In this document: piece by piece, positions 51,080 to 60,260 of the stretch
Layout of the letters: each line of letters opens with the position of its first letter
Position numbering within the stretch: the stretch's first letter is position 1
Assembly (NCBI GenBank): GCA_016707705.1
Contig: JADJHD010000023.1
Span: forward strand, 33,041 to 97,040
DNA from: Bacteroidales bacterium
Lineage (GTDB): Bacteria; Bacteroidota; Bacteroidia; Bacteroidales; UBA4417
Direction of reading: 5' to 3'
DNA: 64,000 nucleotides
Notes under the pieces: model-generated
Seen by the model: only the letters and a program-made list of their open reading frames with translations
What the model was told of the DNA's origin: nothing
Database searches by the model: none
Translations under genes and position numbers: made by a program

Positions 51080-51428
51080 CTATTTTTCTTTTATTTACAG
51101 CCGGGATTCTTAACGCAGCAAGCTCTCTTTCATCATTTTCCGCTTCTTCAGAATTGACGTTTCTTTCTCGATTATCCTTCAGCGATAAAACTGCCTAATA
51201 ATCAGATAAATCGATCTGCCTTCAAAGCTTTAATCTTCCCAACAACGTATCCATTCAAAATAAAATGCATAATGCTGACAAAAAACTGAATTGAGTATTT
51301 TGCCGGCCATTTAACATCAGAATAACTAACAGAAAAATGCCTGCTTTATTGTGAAAAGCAGTAGTCCCTACCCTGCAGAAATGGGCAAAACCGGAAATTT
51401 TAACGTTTTAGGTGCTGAAGGTCCCTGA
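51080..51428. other. Spacer between nadK and the DUF6089 gene
   Basis: About 350 nt without coding potential, AT-rich. Apart from the promoter box beside it I see no structured element, no repeat of the families found elsewhere, and no T-tract terminator. Confidence 0.5.
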
Positions 51429-52307
51429 TCAGTTCCTGATATCTTTCCCCCAATTCAGCTTAGCCCTGAGGGTGGAGAAAAAATCTTCCTCATTTCTATG
51501 AAGCAGATTTACCTCAAAATCAGCCTTGTGCAGAATCAATTCCTGATCATGATTGATCATTGCCACTCTTGAATCCATACGGACCAGAGCTTGCTTGTCC
51601 CTGCCATCCACCCGTATCCTTATCCTGGAACTATCAGGAATCACAACCGGCCTTACCGTCAGATTATGCGGGGCTATCGGGGTGATTACAAAATTCCTGG
51701 AATCCGGAGTAAGTATAGGTCCGTTGCAACTGAGGGAATAGGCTGTGGATCCTGTGGGTGTAGCCACTATCAAGCCGTCGGCCCAATAGGAATTAAGATA
51801 ATGCTCATCAACCCATACCTGCACAACCACCATGGAAGATGCTTCTATCTTATTTATTGATAATTCATTGAGCGCGAAAACCTCTCCTCCGAAGAGATCG
51901 GTTGGCGATTCGAGGGCAATCATGCTCCTCTTTTCAATGCGATAACGCCCTCCAAGTATATCTGAAATTGCCGGGATAATTGAATTTCTGGGAATACTGG
52001 AAAGAAATCCCATCCTCCCGAGATTAATCCCAACCACAGGAATTCCTGATCTTCCGGTCAGCTGAATTGCATCAAGCATGGTTCCGTCACCTCCCACCGA
52101 AAACATCAGGTCTGCCTTCGACAGCAGTATGGATGCCTGGTTGAACTGATGGGTCTGCTTGCCAAATACCATCTTATCCTTCACAAATTCGTGAAAGGGT
52201 TCCCAGATAAGTAATTCACATCCCGATTCTTCCAGTCGCTGGACCAGGAGCTTGAAATACTCGAGAGCCTCAGGGTTGAATGATTTGCCAAATATTGCTA
52301 TTCTCAC
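51429..52307 (-). CDS. nadK: NAD kinase
   Basis: The 292-residue protein contains the diagnostic 'FSVGGDGTMLDAIQL' (GGDGT), 'VVGINLGRMGFLSSI', 'ALNELSINKIEASSMV' and 'VATPTGSTAYSLSCNGPIL'. The active-site aspartate is in GGDG. It phosphorylates NAD to NADP in the cytoplasm. It lies 14 nt after the Omp85-like gene in the same direction and belongs to the CBS - Omp85-like - nadK group. That gene order is widely conserved in Bacteroidota next to uppS and bamA. Confidence 0.95.
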   Translation of the reverse strand: MRIAIFGKSFNPEALEYFKLLVQRLEESGCELLIWEPFHEFVKDKMVFGKQTHQFNQASILLSKADLMFSVGGDGTMLDAIQLTGRSGIPVVGINLGRMGFLSSIPRNSIIPAISDILGGRYRIEKRSMIALESPTDLFGGEVFALNELSINKIEASSMVVVQVWVDEHYLNSYWADGLIVATPTGSTAYSLSCNGPILTPDSRNFVITPIAPHNLTVRPVVIPDSSRIRIRVDGRDKQALVRMDSRVAMINHDQELILHKADFEVNLLHRNEEDFFSTLRAKLNWGKDIRN

Positions 52308-52321
52308 GGTACAGCTAATTA

Positions 52322-53761
52322 TCAGATTCCTGCAATAAAGTGTATAAAGATACCACTTTCGCCCAATTTGTTCACAGAGTATTCAATGCGGAACACCTTA
52401 TCGTAGTAGGTAACAAGATCAAGTCCCAAACCCATGCCCCTTAACCAGGTGTTGGTGAGTGTATTGGAATACCCCGGATAACCGCTGGAAACATAGGCGG
52501 CATCAGCAAATGCAGTCAGATAGCTTGCATAATGTATCCTTCCGAATCGGGGGGATTTAATTCCAGGAATCTGACTTTCCCGCGGCCTGACAATGGCAAA
52601 TTTCAAATGTGTCCTGAATAAGATATAATCCTCTCCATCAATTACATAATACTCGTATCCCCTTACAAAATCCCTTTCATAGCCCAATGCCTTATTGAAA
52701 AGATAGGGCGGGACTTTGCCGGCTGTCCATTTCCCGCTGAAGGAAGCTGCCCAATACCATCGACCTGCAACAGGCACATAAATTCTCTCCGTCGATTTTA
52801 CTATAAAGCTTTTAACCGGACCATCTCCCGGCAATCCAAGTCCATTCTTCTGAAGATCAATATCTGCATACCAGCCTTTCAGCGGATAGTATCTTGCATC
52901 CCGATAATCAAGTTTCAATTTGTAATGCAGTGCGAAATATCCTGACTTAAGCTCATCCGGATAATAGAACCGGTAATTCAGTTTCATCAGCGTATCCTGA
53001 ATCCATCGTTTATGATACTCCAGTCCGAGTGTATGAAAGGCATGAATATTTCTTCGGTAACTCAGCTGGAATACTGTATTCAATTCCTTCACGAGATATT
53101 CCGGATCAAAAAGGTACATCAGCTTATTCGAGTCTGTATCATAGCCAACTTCCCTGTTAAGCAGGTATTCGGTCTCGATTCCTATACCAAGGGTTTTTGC
53201 TTTGTTGATATAGGGTATTGAATATTTAAAGCTGAATTTGGGATTCTTGCCCATTCTAACAATAAAGTCCAGATCCTCCATCCTTCCCCTGAAATTGCTC
53301 CATTTGAGCCGGAAACCATAATTCACGCGGGTAAAATCCCTGCTTTCCCACCAGGAATTAAAGTTGCGATCAGTCAATTCAAATATCGGCGAAGGCCATA
53401 AATACCAACGCTCAACCAGCAGCAGCCTGATATTCACCACCGGACCACTGAACACCTTTTCAATGGTCACAAAATTAAAGAGTGCGGTATTAAGAAGGTT
53501 AATCCTGGAAGCTTCCAGCAAGGCATTCAGTTCCTTCACTCCGACAGTATCCCCGGTTGACACAAGCATCTCCCTGAGAATAATCCGCTCGCTGGTCACT
53601 GAATTTCCCTCAGTGAGGATATCGCCTATGATTAAGTATTTACGATCTTCTTCCTGTCCGATTAAACGGCCGGAAACGAGCAGGAAACACCAAAGCAGGA
53701 AACTGAATGGCAATCTCCTCTGGAAAGAAAACCGGAAAATAAATAATCCTGACAAACTCAA
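52322..53761 (-). CDS. Omp85-superfamily (BamA/TamA-like) outer-membrane protein with one POTRA domain
   Basis: The 479-residue protein has a signal peptide (hydrophobic 17-36, ending 'GRLIGQ'). A single POTRA-like domain follows (about 42-113: 'YLIIGDILTEGNSVTSERII', 'LLNTALFNFVTIEKVFSGPVVNIRLLLVE'). The rest is a predicted barrel with 'FNKALGYERDFVRGYEYYVIDGEDYILFRTHLKFAI', matching the VRGY/F substrate-exit motif of Omp85 proteins. Short one-POTRA members of this type occur in Bacteroidota between nadK and a CBS-domain gene, and their role is unknown. It overlaps the CBS gene by 4 nt. Confidence 0.85.
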   Translation of the reverse strand: MSLSGLFIFRFSFQRRLPFSFLLWCFLLVSGRLIGQEEDRKYLIIGDILTEGNSVTSERIILREMLVSTGDTVGVKELNALLEASRINLLNTALFNFVTIEKVFSGPVVNIRLLLVERWYLWPSPIFELTDRNFNSWWESRDFTRVNYGFRLKWSNFRGRMEDLDFIVRMGKNPKFSFKYSIPYINKAKTLGIGIETEYLLNREVGYDTDSNKLMYLFDPEYLVKELNTVFQLSYRRNIHAFHTLGLEYHKRWIQDTLMKLNYRFYYPDELKSGYFALHYKLKLDYRDARYYPLKGWYADIDLQKNGLGLPGDGPVKSFIVKSTERIYVPVAGRWYWAASFSGKWTAGKVPPYLFNKALGYERDFVRGYEYYVIDGEDYILFRTHLKFAIVRPRESQIPGIKSPRFGRIHYASYLTAFADAAYVSSGYPGYSNTLTNTWLRGMGLGLDLVTYYDKVFRIEYSVNKLGESGIFIHFIAGI

Positions 53762-54420
53762 ATATTCAGATAATTCATGAGCATATTGTAACGATCCCTG
53801 AGACTGTCATTATAGTCGTTCTCAAAGAAGGAAGCCTTCACCGTGTAGTTAAAGCGGAGGAAAGTCTGAATGATGGGCTGAATATTCATCCTGTCCAGCT
53901 TCAGCGTTATCTCACTCCTCAGCGAATCAGGCTGCGACATCATGTAAAGACTCAGAAGCCGGGCATCATTTGACTCTATAATCTGTGCGATTTCGGTAAG
54001 AGAAAAATCATTTACATTGATTTCCAGCACAATAATACCGCCTGGATTGTCCACCGCCGTAATAGATGCAAGGTTTTCGATCAGGCCCGACATGGTGATG
54101 CACCCCAGGTAAAGTCCGCTTTCATCCACTACCGGCAGCAGGCTCAGCTTATTATCCGCAAAGCTGCGGATCACCATATAGGCATGCTGGGAGTTGACCA
54201 CTGAAATCTTCTTGTAATTGAGTCCCTGCTGTTCGATAAGTTCTTCAAACTTATTGGCTGAGTATATTTCTTCTTCCGATACAAGTCCGATATATTCATT
54301 GCCCGAAACAACAGGCAAATGCGAAACCTTCAGCTCATCAAACAGGTGAAGGGCTGTGAGGCCAGTATCCATGGGTGATAATGGCAGAATATCTCCTGAA
54401 AGTAAATCCTTAGCTAGCAT
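53758..54420 (-). CDS. CBS-domain pair protein
   Basis: The 220-residue protein has two CBS domains in residues about 1-125 ('MLAKDLLSGDILPLSPMDTG...LPVVSGNEYIGLVSEEEI' and 'VRSFADNKLSLLPVVDESGLYLGCITM' type segments). An ACT-like C-terminal domain is likely ('NPGGIIVLEINVNDFSLTEIAQIIES'). Such proteins bind adenine nucleotides and regulate partners. It is the first gene of the group with the Omp85-like protein and nadK and is divergent from pdxJ. The ligand and partner are unknown; adjacency to nadK suggests but does not prove nucleotide sensing. Confidence 0.85.
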   Translation of the reverse strand: MLAKDLLSGDILPLSPMDTGLTALHLFDELKVSHLPVVSGNEYIGLVSEEEIYSANKFEELIEQQGLNYKKISVVNSQHAYMVIRSFADNKLSLLPVVDESGLYLGCITMSGLIENLASITAVDNPGGIIVLEINVNDFSLTEIAQIIESNDARLLSLYMMSQPDSLRSEITLKLDRMNIQPIIQTFLRFNYTVKASFFENDYNDSLRDRYNMLMNYLNI

Positions 54421-54502
54421 AGTAATTTAGTTAGGTCGTGGTATTCAGCAACACAATCCACCCTGCTGCTCTGTTTTTCCTCTATGCTGTGGATCAGTTT
54501 TG

Positions 54503-54510
54503 TAAATTTG
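54503..54510 (+). promoter_or_regulatory. -7 box of pdxJ
   Basis: TAAATTTG followed by C (54503-54511) matches TAnnTTTGC. It lies 18 nt before the ATG at 54529 and supports that start over an in-frame ATG at 54484. Confidence 0.5.
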
Positions 54511-54528
54511 CATCCATACTCAATCGAC

Positions 54529-55242
54529 ATGACAAAGTTAAGCGTAAATATCAACAAAATTGCTACCATCCGAAATGCAAGGGGTGGCAATATGCCTGAC
54601 GTCCTGAAGGCTGCCATAGATTGTGAGATTTTCGGAGCTCAGGGAATCACGGTTCATCCCCGTCCTGACGAACGTCATATCCGCTATGCCGATGTTGATG
54701 AAATCAGGCCTCTGATCAGAACCGAGTTCAATATTGAAGGTAATCCCATCCCACAGTTCATTGATATGGTTCTGCGCATCAAGCCCCATCAGGTTACCCT
54801 GGTTCCTGATGCCCATGATGTACTCACCTCAAACGCCGGCTGGGATACCATAAAGCATAAGGATTTTCTGAAACAGGTGATCAATCGCTTCAGGGAGGCG
54901 GGTATCCGCACCTCTATTTTCGTGGATCCTGTGGAGGAAATGGTCCGTCATGCCGCAGATACTGGTACTGACCGGATTGAGTTATACACTGAAGCCTATG
55001 CCCGCAATTATCCCCTCGACAGGGAAGCTGCCATCAGGCCTTACATTGATGCTGCCTTGATTGCGCAGGAATCCGGACTTGGACTGAATGCCGGACATGA
55101 TCTGGATCTTAATAACCTTTGGTATTTCTCAAGGCTTGTTCCCGGACTGCTTGAGGTTTCCATCGGACATGCATTGGTAAGTGATGCCCTTTACCTTGGA
55201 CTTGAAAAAACCATTCAACTCTATCTAAATCAATTGAAATGA
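54529..55242 (+). CDS. pdxJ: Pyridoxine 5'-phosphate synthase
   Basis: The 237-residue protein shows the PdxJ signature: 'LSVNINKIATIRNARGG', 'GITVHPRPDERHIRYADV', 'VTLVPDAHDVLTSNAGWD', 'SIFVDPVEEMVRHAADTGTDRIELYTEAYA' and 'GLGLNAGHDLDLNNL'. It condenses 1-deoxyxylulose 5-phosphate with 3-amino-2-oxopropyl phosphate to form pyridoxine phosphate, in a TIM barrel. The length matches the family. It overlaps the next gene by 4 nt (ATGA), so that gene is translationally coupled. Divergence from the CBS/nadK group is typical for Bacteroidota. Confidence 0.96.
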   Translation: MTKLSVNINKIATIRNARGGNMPDVLKAAIDCEIFGAQGITVHPRPDERHIRYADVDEIRPLIRTEFNIEGNPIPQFIDMVLRIKPHQVTLVPDAHDVLTSNAGWDTIKHKDFLKQVINRFREAGIRTSIFVDPVEEMVRHAADTGTDRIELYTEAYARNYPLDREAAIRPYIDAALIAQESGLGLNAGHDLDLNNLWYFSRLVPGLLEVSIGHALVSDALYLGLEKTIQLYLNQLK

Positions 55243-55829
55243 AAACACGGATCATCCTGTCGGCACTAATTTGCCTGTTCGCATTAAGTGCCTTTTCCCA
55301 AAGAACCATCGATGCCTCAACATTGAAGGAGAAGGATGGAGTTGTATATGTGCAGGAGGAAGCCCTTCCATTCACAGGACTGGCCATACGCTGGTTCAAT
55401 ACCGATGTGAAGCAGGTGGAATCAAGATACCTGAACGGCAAGCTTGATGGCGTTGAGACAACCTGGTACGGCAATGGTGGAAAATTCATGGAGATTACCT
55501 TCCGGAACGGTGAATTCAATGGTCCCTATCGTCAATGGTATAAAAATGGACAAATTGAATTTGAGAAAATCTACAGCGAAGGTATGATGAATGGTCCGTC
55601 CACACACTGGTATGAAAACGGACAGAAGGAAAATGAGGGGAAATACTACAATTGCAGGGAGATGGGACTTTGGACCTATTGGTTCGACAATGGTTACAAG
55701 ATGAAGGAAGGCGCCTTCAAGGATGGTTTTGAAGAAGGAAAATGGAAATACTGGGACTCTGATGGAAAACCAGTTAAGGAGGTCGTTTTTAAGGATGGCG
55801 AGCAGGTATCGGAAACAATTATCAATTGA
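55239..55829 (+). CDS. Secreted MORN_2-repeat protein (YwqK-like)
   Basis: The 196-residue protein has a signal peptide (MKTRIILSALICLFALSAFSQ). At least six MORN_2 repeats of about 23 residues follow, with pattern YxNGxxxGxxxxWYxNG: 'YLNGKLDGVETTWYGNGG', 'FRNGEFNGPYRQWYKNGQ', 'YSEGMMNGPSTHWYENGQ', 'WTYWFDNGYKMKEGAF' and so on. Such proteins are often named YwqK-family antitoxins, but no toxin is present and the exported form suggests an envelope role, perhaps protein or lipid binding. It is coupled to pdxJ by a 4-nt overlap. Confidence 0.85.
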   Translation: MKTRIILSALICLFALSAFSQRTIDASTLKEKDGVVYVQEEALPFTGLAIRWFNTDVKQVESRYLNGKLDGVETTWYGNGGKFMEITFRNGEFNGPYRQWYKNGQIEFEKIYSEGMMNGPSTHWYENGQKENEGKYYNCREMGLWTYWFDNGYKMKEGAFKDGFEEGKWKYWDSDGKPVKEVVFKDGEQVSETIIN

Positions 55830-55950
55830 GGATGTTTTTGAGTTTGGAATGTTTGAAACTTTTGGGAATTCGTAAAACAAAGAATAAAAGAATTCAGAAT
55901 TAAGAAGTCAGAATAGAAAAATGGCACCCTTTATTGAAGAATTATTCTGA

Positions 55951-56073
55951 CTGCTGCCCACCCAGGCAGATGGCTCCAGGTTTCTGTCCACCAGCCGGTG
56001 GATGTCTCCTGAATTCTTTCCGTCAGCCTGTGAATGGATTTTTACTACTGGATTCTGTCCGCCAGCCGGCGGA
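55951..56073. repeat. Four degenerate palindromic repeat units
   Basis: TCCACCAGCCGGTGGA (55987-56002) and TCCGCCAGCCGGCGGA (56058-56073) are the best units. Weaker ones are CTGCTGCCCACCCAGGCAG (about 55951-55969) and TCCGTCAGCCTGTGAATGGA (about 56019-56038). GAATTC occurs around them. They are the inverse of the pair at 50057-50097. The spacer 55830-56132 holds no supported gene. Confidence 0.75.
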
Positions 56074-56132
56074 TGAATTCTGAATTCCTTAGGAATTAGA
56101 ACTTTTTGACAATCTCTTAACCCCCTTTGCAT

Positions 56133-57002
56133 ATGTCTTTTAATAAATACACTTTGAGAATCAGTCTGCTAATGCTGACGGTTTTCCTGTTTTCTAATTG
56201 CCATCGCAAACCGGCAACTTTCCTCTCAAATGAAATTAAACTTTCCTGGCTCAGCAGTCCATCGCTGAACACCCCTGAATCAGTGCTTTATGATGAAGCA
56301 CGTCATCAGTTATATGTATCTAATATCAATGGTGATCCCTCTAAAAAGGATGGACATGGCTATATATCGATACTTGATACCAATGGAAATATCAAGGTGC
56401 AAAACTGGGTTGACGGACTGGATGCCCCAAAAGGAATGGCAATATCGTCAGGACATCTGTTTGTGAGCGATATTACAGAGATCGTGGAAATCGATATCGA
56501 ATCGGCTAAAATATCAGGACGATATGCAATTCCCGGGGCAGAATTCCTGAATGACCTTGCAGCCGATGATTCGGGCAATATTTATGTTACGGATTCCAAA
56601 AAAGCCTGCATTTACAAGCTGAATAAGGGTAAGATTTCCACATTCGCATCAGGACCTGAACTGGATGGCTGCAATGGACTGCTGCTTGAAAACCAATACC
56701 TTCTGATTGGTGCTGCAAATTCAATTCTCAAGGCAGATTTGATTTCCGGGAAACCTGTGATGTATATCGATAGCACAGGCCCTGTAGATGGACTCAAGGG
56801 ATTAGGAAATAACGAATACATTATCAGCGATTGGGCCGGTGCAATTTCCAGGGTTGGTCCGGGAAAAGCGAAAGTTGTGCTGCTGGATAAATCCGGAGAA
56901 AAGATCAATGCTGCCGATATCGAAATGCTCCCCGGCTCAGGATTAATACTGGTTCCGACCTTCTTCGACAACAGGATTATGGCGTATAAGCTCAACCCAT
57001 AA
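56133..57002 (+). CDS. SMP-30/NHL-like beta-propeller lipoprotein
   Basis: The 289-residue protein has a lipoprotein signal (ISLLMLTVFLFSNC, lipobox FSNC at about residue 23). Propeller blades follow with typical repeats: 'PESVLYDEARHQLYVSNINGD', 'PKGMAISSGHLFVSDI', 'LNDLAADDSGNIYVTDSKK' and 'DIEMLPGSGLILVPTFFDN'. This is the SMP-30/gluconolactonase-like or NHL-type fold. Enzymatic function cannot be assigned, and the lipid anchor places it in the envelope. The ATG at 56133 is preferred over a TTG at 56127. Confidence 0.82.
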   Translation: MSFNKYTLRISLLMLTVFLFSNCHRKPATFLSNEIKLSWLSSPSLNTPESVLYDEARHQLYVSNINGDPSKKDGHGYISILDTNGNIKVQNWVDGLDAPKGMAISSGHLFVSDITEIVEIDIESAKISGRYAIPGAEFLNDLAADDSGNIYVTDSKKACIYKLNKGKISTFASGPELDGCNGLLLENQYLLIGAANSILKADLISGKPVMYIDSTGPVDGLKGLGNNEYIISDWAGAISRVGPGKAKVVLLDKSGEKINAADIEMLPGSGLILVPTFFDNRIMAYKLNP

Positions 57003-57118
57003 CTCTGATTCCCTTCAGAACCCCAACAAGTATCTCAACTTCCGCAACTTCTCCATATTAATGACCTGGTACAACAAGCAAGTTTTATTTATTTGAACCT
57101 AAAGTTTGAGTCTCAAAG

Positions 57119-57913
57119 ATGAATCTATTCTACCGCCACTTTGGAGAAGGAACGCCAGTGATAATTCAGCATGGTCTTTTTGGACAAAGCGATAACTGGG
57201 TCACAGTTGGCAGACGCATAGCCGATCAGTTCTCGGTGTACATTCCCGATCTGCGCAACCACGGACAATCGCCCCATGCATCCGTGCATACCTACCAGGC
57301 TATGAGCGATGATCTGCTTGATTTCATGGATGATCTCTCAATCGATAAGGCTATAATTATCGGGCATTCAATGGGTGGAAAAGCGGCAATGAATTTCACG
57401 CTGGAACATCCCAGAATGGTTGAGAAACTGGTGGTAGTTGATATTTGTCCCAAAAGATATCCTGAACGGAATATTCACACTCAGGTGATCACCCAAATGC
57501 TTTCCCTCGACCTTGAAAAAGCCGGGACCCGCACTGAAATAGAAAAAATGCTGGAGCAAAAGATTCCGGATGCCAGAATCAGGATGTTTATATTGAAAAA
57601 TCTGTATTACAGGCTTCCCGGACAACTAGCTTGGAGGCTAAACCTGGATGCCATCAACAACAGTCTTGACCAGCTGTTTGACGGAATTAGCGTTGAAGGC
57701 AGCTATGAAGGTCCGACCTTGTTTATCAGGGGAGGCAAATCAGATTATATTCTTGATGAGGACTTCCCCCTGATCCATCAGTATTTCCCTAACGCCCTTA
57801 TAAAAACAATTCCCGGGGCATCGCACTGGGTTCATGCAGATGCCCCGGAAGAGCTTTGTTTGCTTTTAAGCGGTTTTCTGGGAAGAGAGTGTCAATTCCC
57901 TCCCACAAGGTAA
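57119..57913 (+). CDS. Alpha/beta-hydrolase esterase (YbfF/ABHD11-like)
   Basis: The 264-residue protein has the family signature 'IIQHGLFGQSDNW', 'PDLRNHGQSPHA', nucleophile Ser83 in IGHSMGGKAAMNF, the acid in 'RGGKSDYIL' and the His in 'PGASHWVHADAPEEL'. DLRNHGxSPH and GHSMGGKxAM are specific to the YbfF/ABHD11 group, esterases acting on acyl-CoA or medium-chain esters. There is no signal peptide, so it is cytoplasmic. It ends 2 nt from the convergent LiaF-like gene, so the two 3' ends nearly touch. Confidence 0.9.
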   Translation: MNLFYRHFGEGTPVIIQHGLFGQSDNWVTVGRRIADQFSVYIPDLRNHGQSPHASVHTYQAMSDDLLDFMDDLSIDKAIIIGHSMGGKAAMNFTLEHPRMVEKLVVVDICPKRYPERNIHTQVITQMLSLDLEKAGTRTEIEKMLEQKIPDARIRMFILKNLYYRLPGQLAWRLNLDAINNSLDQLFDGISVEGSYEGPTLFIRGGKSDYILDEDFPLIHQYFPNALIKTIPGASHWVHADAPEELCLLLSGFLGRECQFPPTR

Positions 57914-57915
57914 AC

Positions 57916-58828
57916 CTAGAACCTGATTACATCAATGCTGGCCATTCCTGCTTCCATATTGATATGGATCTTCTTGGCGGCACTGTTGAATCCTTCGGTT
58001 TGATAGTGATGATTGTCGATTTTCTTAAACCCGTTGAAATTCTTGGAGGCGAGGAAGGTGTTGGTTGTAATCTCACAGCCTGAATCCTTAGGTACCCTGA
58101 TCTTGATTGAGGCAGCGCCTGCTTCTATGTTCACATCGGTGGAGGCATACCTGTCGCCAAGCTTCACTTCCACATCGGAGGCTCCACCCTGAATATTCAC
58201 TTTTCTCATTAGGTAAGGTGTCAGGTCAAAGTCAACATCTGCTGCTCCAACATTCATCTCCAGATCCCAGATGGGTTTGGTATTCAGTTTCATCTTCACT
58301 GAATTCTTGACATCGCCCTTTGAATTCAGCTTTCTCCAGCGACAACTTAATTACCCTGCTGCTGTCATTATCCTCGGAAGTCATGGTATACTTGCCCTGT
58401 GAGCCGGACCTGTCAAGTTCAATAAGGGAGGTGGCGGTATCCTTAACGGTAAAATCACCTACTCCGATATTCAGTACCAATGTTGCATATTTTACAATGG
58501 AATCCATATCCTCTGAGAGATTCTGCGATATGGTATCATTTATTTCCTTTCCATTGTCCTTGTCGTTGTAATGGAAATTCCAGTTCCAGTTATCATTGTT
58601 TCCGTATTGCTGAATCGCAAAAAAAGCCACGATTACAGTTCCGATCGAAAGCACAGCCTTGATCCAGTCCTTAACCGGAATGATAGAGATTCCCCAGAGA
58701 ATCAGAATCACAGGCCAGAGATTCCAGATGGTATGCCAGTTAAAGTAAAGAACGTTTGTATTTTTCAGGATGAATAGGACGCCAATCAGGACCAGAAGGA
58801 CACCCCAGAATATTTTCCTATAACTCAT
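57916..58828 (-). pseudogene. LiaF-like membrane stress-response protein, frameshifted
   Basis: The N-terminal frame (from 58828) has helices 'IFWGVLLVLIGVLFILKN' and 'LWPVILILWGISIIPV' plus a third, the DUF5668/LiaI-LiaF-type membrane part, then a beta-rich segment. It runs out of frame at 'EKAEFKG'. From about 58316 the next frame continues the same family pattern ('VKMKLNTKPIWDLEMNVGAADVDFDL', 'VNIQGGASDVEVKLG', 'INMEAGMASIDVIRF') to the stop at 57916. Dropping one G from GGG (CCC at 58316-58318 on the plus strand) restores a continuous protein of about 303 residues. This is a real frameshift or a sequencing indel. It pairs with the PspC gene just upstream. Confidence 0.8.
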
Positions 58829-58879
58829 TTTTTCAGGTATTTAAGGTTAGTTAAAGTATCTTGATGAAGTTCAGGTATG

Positions 58880-59389
58880 CTATTGCTTGCCTGGCTTTTT
58901 CTTGTCAGTGAAATTGGTGAAGATAAGCACTGCACCTATAACCACGAGTACCAAAGGCCAAAGGTCATGAAAGCTGACACGGGGGATGAACTTGTCGGCA
59001 AGAAAAATACTGCCAAGGGTAATGAGAACGAGTCCTCCGATTAATCCACCCTTATACGACTGATCAGGTCTTGCACCTTCAGGATATACCGGCTCAGCAT
59101 TGAAAGGCGGAGGGGTTGTGCCATCTCCCGGTTCAGGATTGGCGGTGAAAGGCGGTGGAGGTGTGCTGCCGGAACCCATATTGAAATTGGGAGGGAAAAT
59201 CGGCCTGGGCGGAATTGCAATCCAGAGAATCAGGTAAACCAAAAGTCCACCTCCCCCGGCAAAGGCAATCACAACAAAAAGCATTCGGATAATAATAGGA
59301 TCTACGTCAAAATATTCAGCAATCCCTCCTGCAACTCCTCCAAAAACTTTGCTTGTGGAGGATCGGTACAAACGATTGGTCTTTTCCAT
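58880..59389 (-). CDS. PspC-domain envelope stress protein
   Basis: The 169-residue protein begins 'KTNRLYRSSTSKVFGGVAGGIAEYFDVDPIIIRMLFVV', the full PspC domain with its helix at about 35-60. A proline-rich linker (about 62-108, 'PPRPIFPPNFNMGSGSTPPPPF') follows, then two more helices (about 114-163). Fusion of PspC to a C-terminal LiaF-like membrane pair is common in Bacteroidota. It lies 51 nt upstream of the LiaF-like gene, so both probably act together in sensing membrane stress. A candidate -7 box TAACTTTG on the minus strand lies at 59570-59563. Confidence 0.88.
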   Translation of the reverse strand: MEKTNRLYRSSTSKVFGGVAGGIAEYFDVDPIIIRMLFVVIAFAGGGGLLVYLILWIAIPPRPIFPPNFNMGSGSTPPPPFTANPEPGDGTTPPPFNAEPVYPEGARPDQSYKGGLIGGLVLITLGSIFLADKFIPRVSFHDLWPLVLVVIGAVLIFTNFTDKKKPGKQ

Positions 59390-59726
59390 GGTTATTTACT
59401 TTTTTTTGATTTCACATTCTGACGCAACAATCTGAAACCGGTTACAAAAATTTAACAGACTCTATATTCCACCCTTAACTAATTACGTTACTATCTAATT
59501 TTCATATACTTATAGTTTAACTTGAAAAAGAGATTGCACTTATATATAGGAGTTGCCAGCCTCAAAGTTAATACCTTGGAAGATTTCATGCATTGTTTCA
59601 TATTCCTTTAACCAACATTTGGGAAACTAAGCGTATATTTATACCGTTGCTTGTGATATTGCGCAGTTTTGTCTGCCCTGGCGAATTTTGAATCCCCTTT
59701 TCCATCACCCTCCAGATTTTCAGCTC
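59390..59726. other. AT-rich spacer between divergent genes
   Basis: About 340 nt without coding potential, between the minus-strand PspC gene and the plus-strand T9SS gene. The only recognisable element is a possible -7 box on the minus strand (59570-59563). A TTG-initiated extension of the next gene from 59688 is possible but not favoured. Confidence 0.45.
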
Positions 59727-60230
59727 ATGTTTATCACTTCTCATATTCGAAACGCAATCAAGTCCGGCCTGATCCTGCTGATTTCATGCATTGCCTCAAT
59801 TCATTGCTCCGGCCAGACCAGTCTGACTTCCTCCAGTTCCAATGCATCCTCTGCCTCCGGTAAAGTTAGTTTTTCCGTTGGCGAGCCTTATGTGATGCAG
59901 TCCACAGGTACAAATGGTCATGCAAACGGTGGTATTCAGCAGCCTTTCAGCGTATATACCCTCGGAACCAACTCCAAACCGGCTCCGGATATCAAAACCG
60001 AAGTATTTCCAAATCCCACTGATAATCTGCTCTATATCCGCCTAAGCAAGGACCCCCTCCCGGATATGACCTACAGGCTTACTGATGAAAACCAGAAATT
60101 GATCTATAGCAAATCCTTCGAAAATCCTACCGAAGAGCTCAAACTGTCTTCTCTTCCTGCAGGTGTTTACATCCTGACTGTATTCAGAAAAACGGAACAA
60201 ATCAGCTCCTTTAAAATTGTAAAGCATTAA
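59727..60230 (+). CDS. Small secreted protein with T9SS type A sorting domain
   Basis: The 167-residue protein has a signal peptide (MFITSHIRNAIKSGLILLISCIASIHCSGQ). A serine-rich, low-complexity part follows ('TSLTSSSSNASSASGKVSFSVGEPYVMQSTG'), then a C-terminal sorting domain with 'IKTEVFPNPTDNLLYIRLS', 'MTYRLTDENQKLIY' and 'LSSLPAGVYILTVF'. It should be translocated by the T9SS, and almost nothing else is left of the protein beyond the sorting domain. It lies 30 nt before the glycine-rich surface protein and probably forms an operon with it. In many Bacteroidota this pair is repeated and variable. Confidence 0.82.
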   Translation: MFITSHIRNAIKSGLILLISCIASIHCSGQTSLTSSSSNASSASGKVSFSVGEPYVMQSTGTNGHANGGIQQPFSVYTLGTNSKPAPDIKTEVFPNPTDNLLYIRLSKDPLPDMTYRLTDENQKLIYSKSFENPTEELKLSSLPAGVYILTVFRKTEQISSFKIVKH

Positions 60231-60260
60231 TCTCTGTCCCGATTGATAAATTGCCCACCC

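Noticed and set aside
58310..58325. Programmed -1 ribosomal frameshift in the LiaF-like gene
   Set aside because: The nearby AAAGGGC is not in the right frame for slippage by -1, and the frames require +1. A simple indel is the better explanation.
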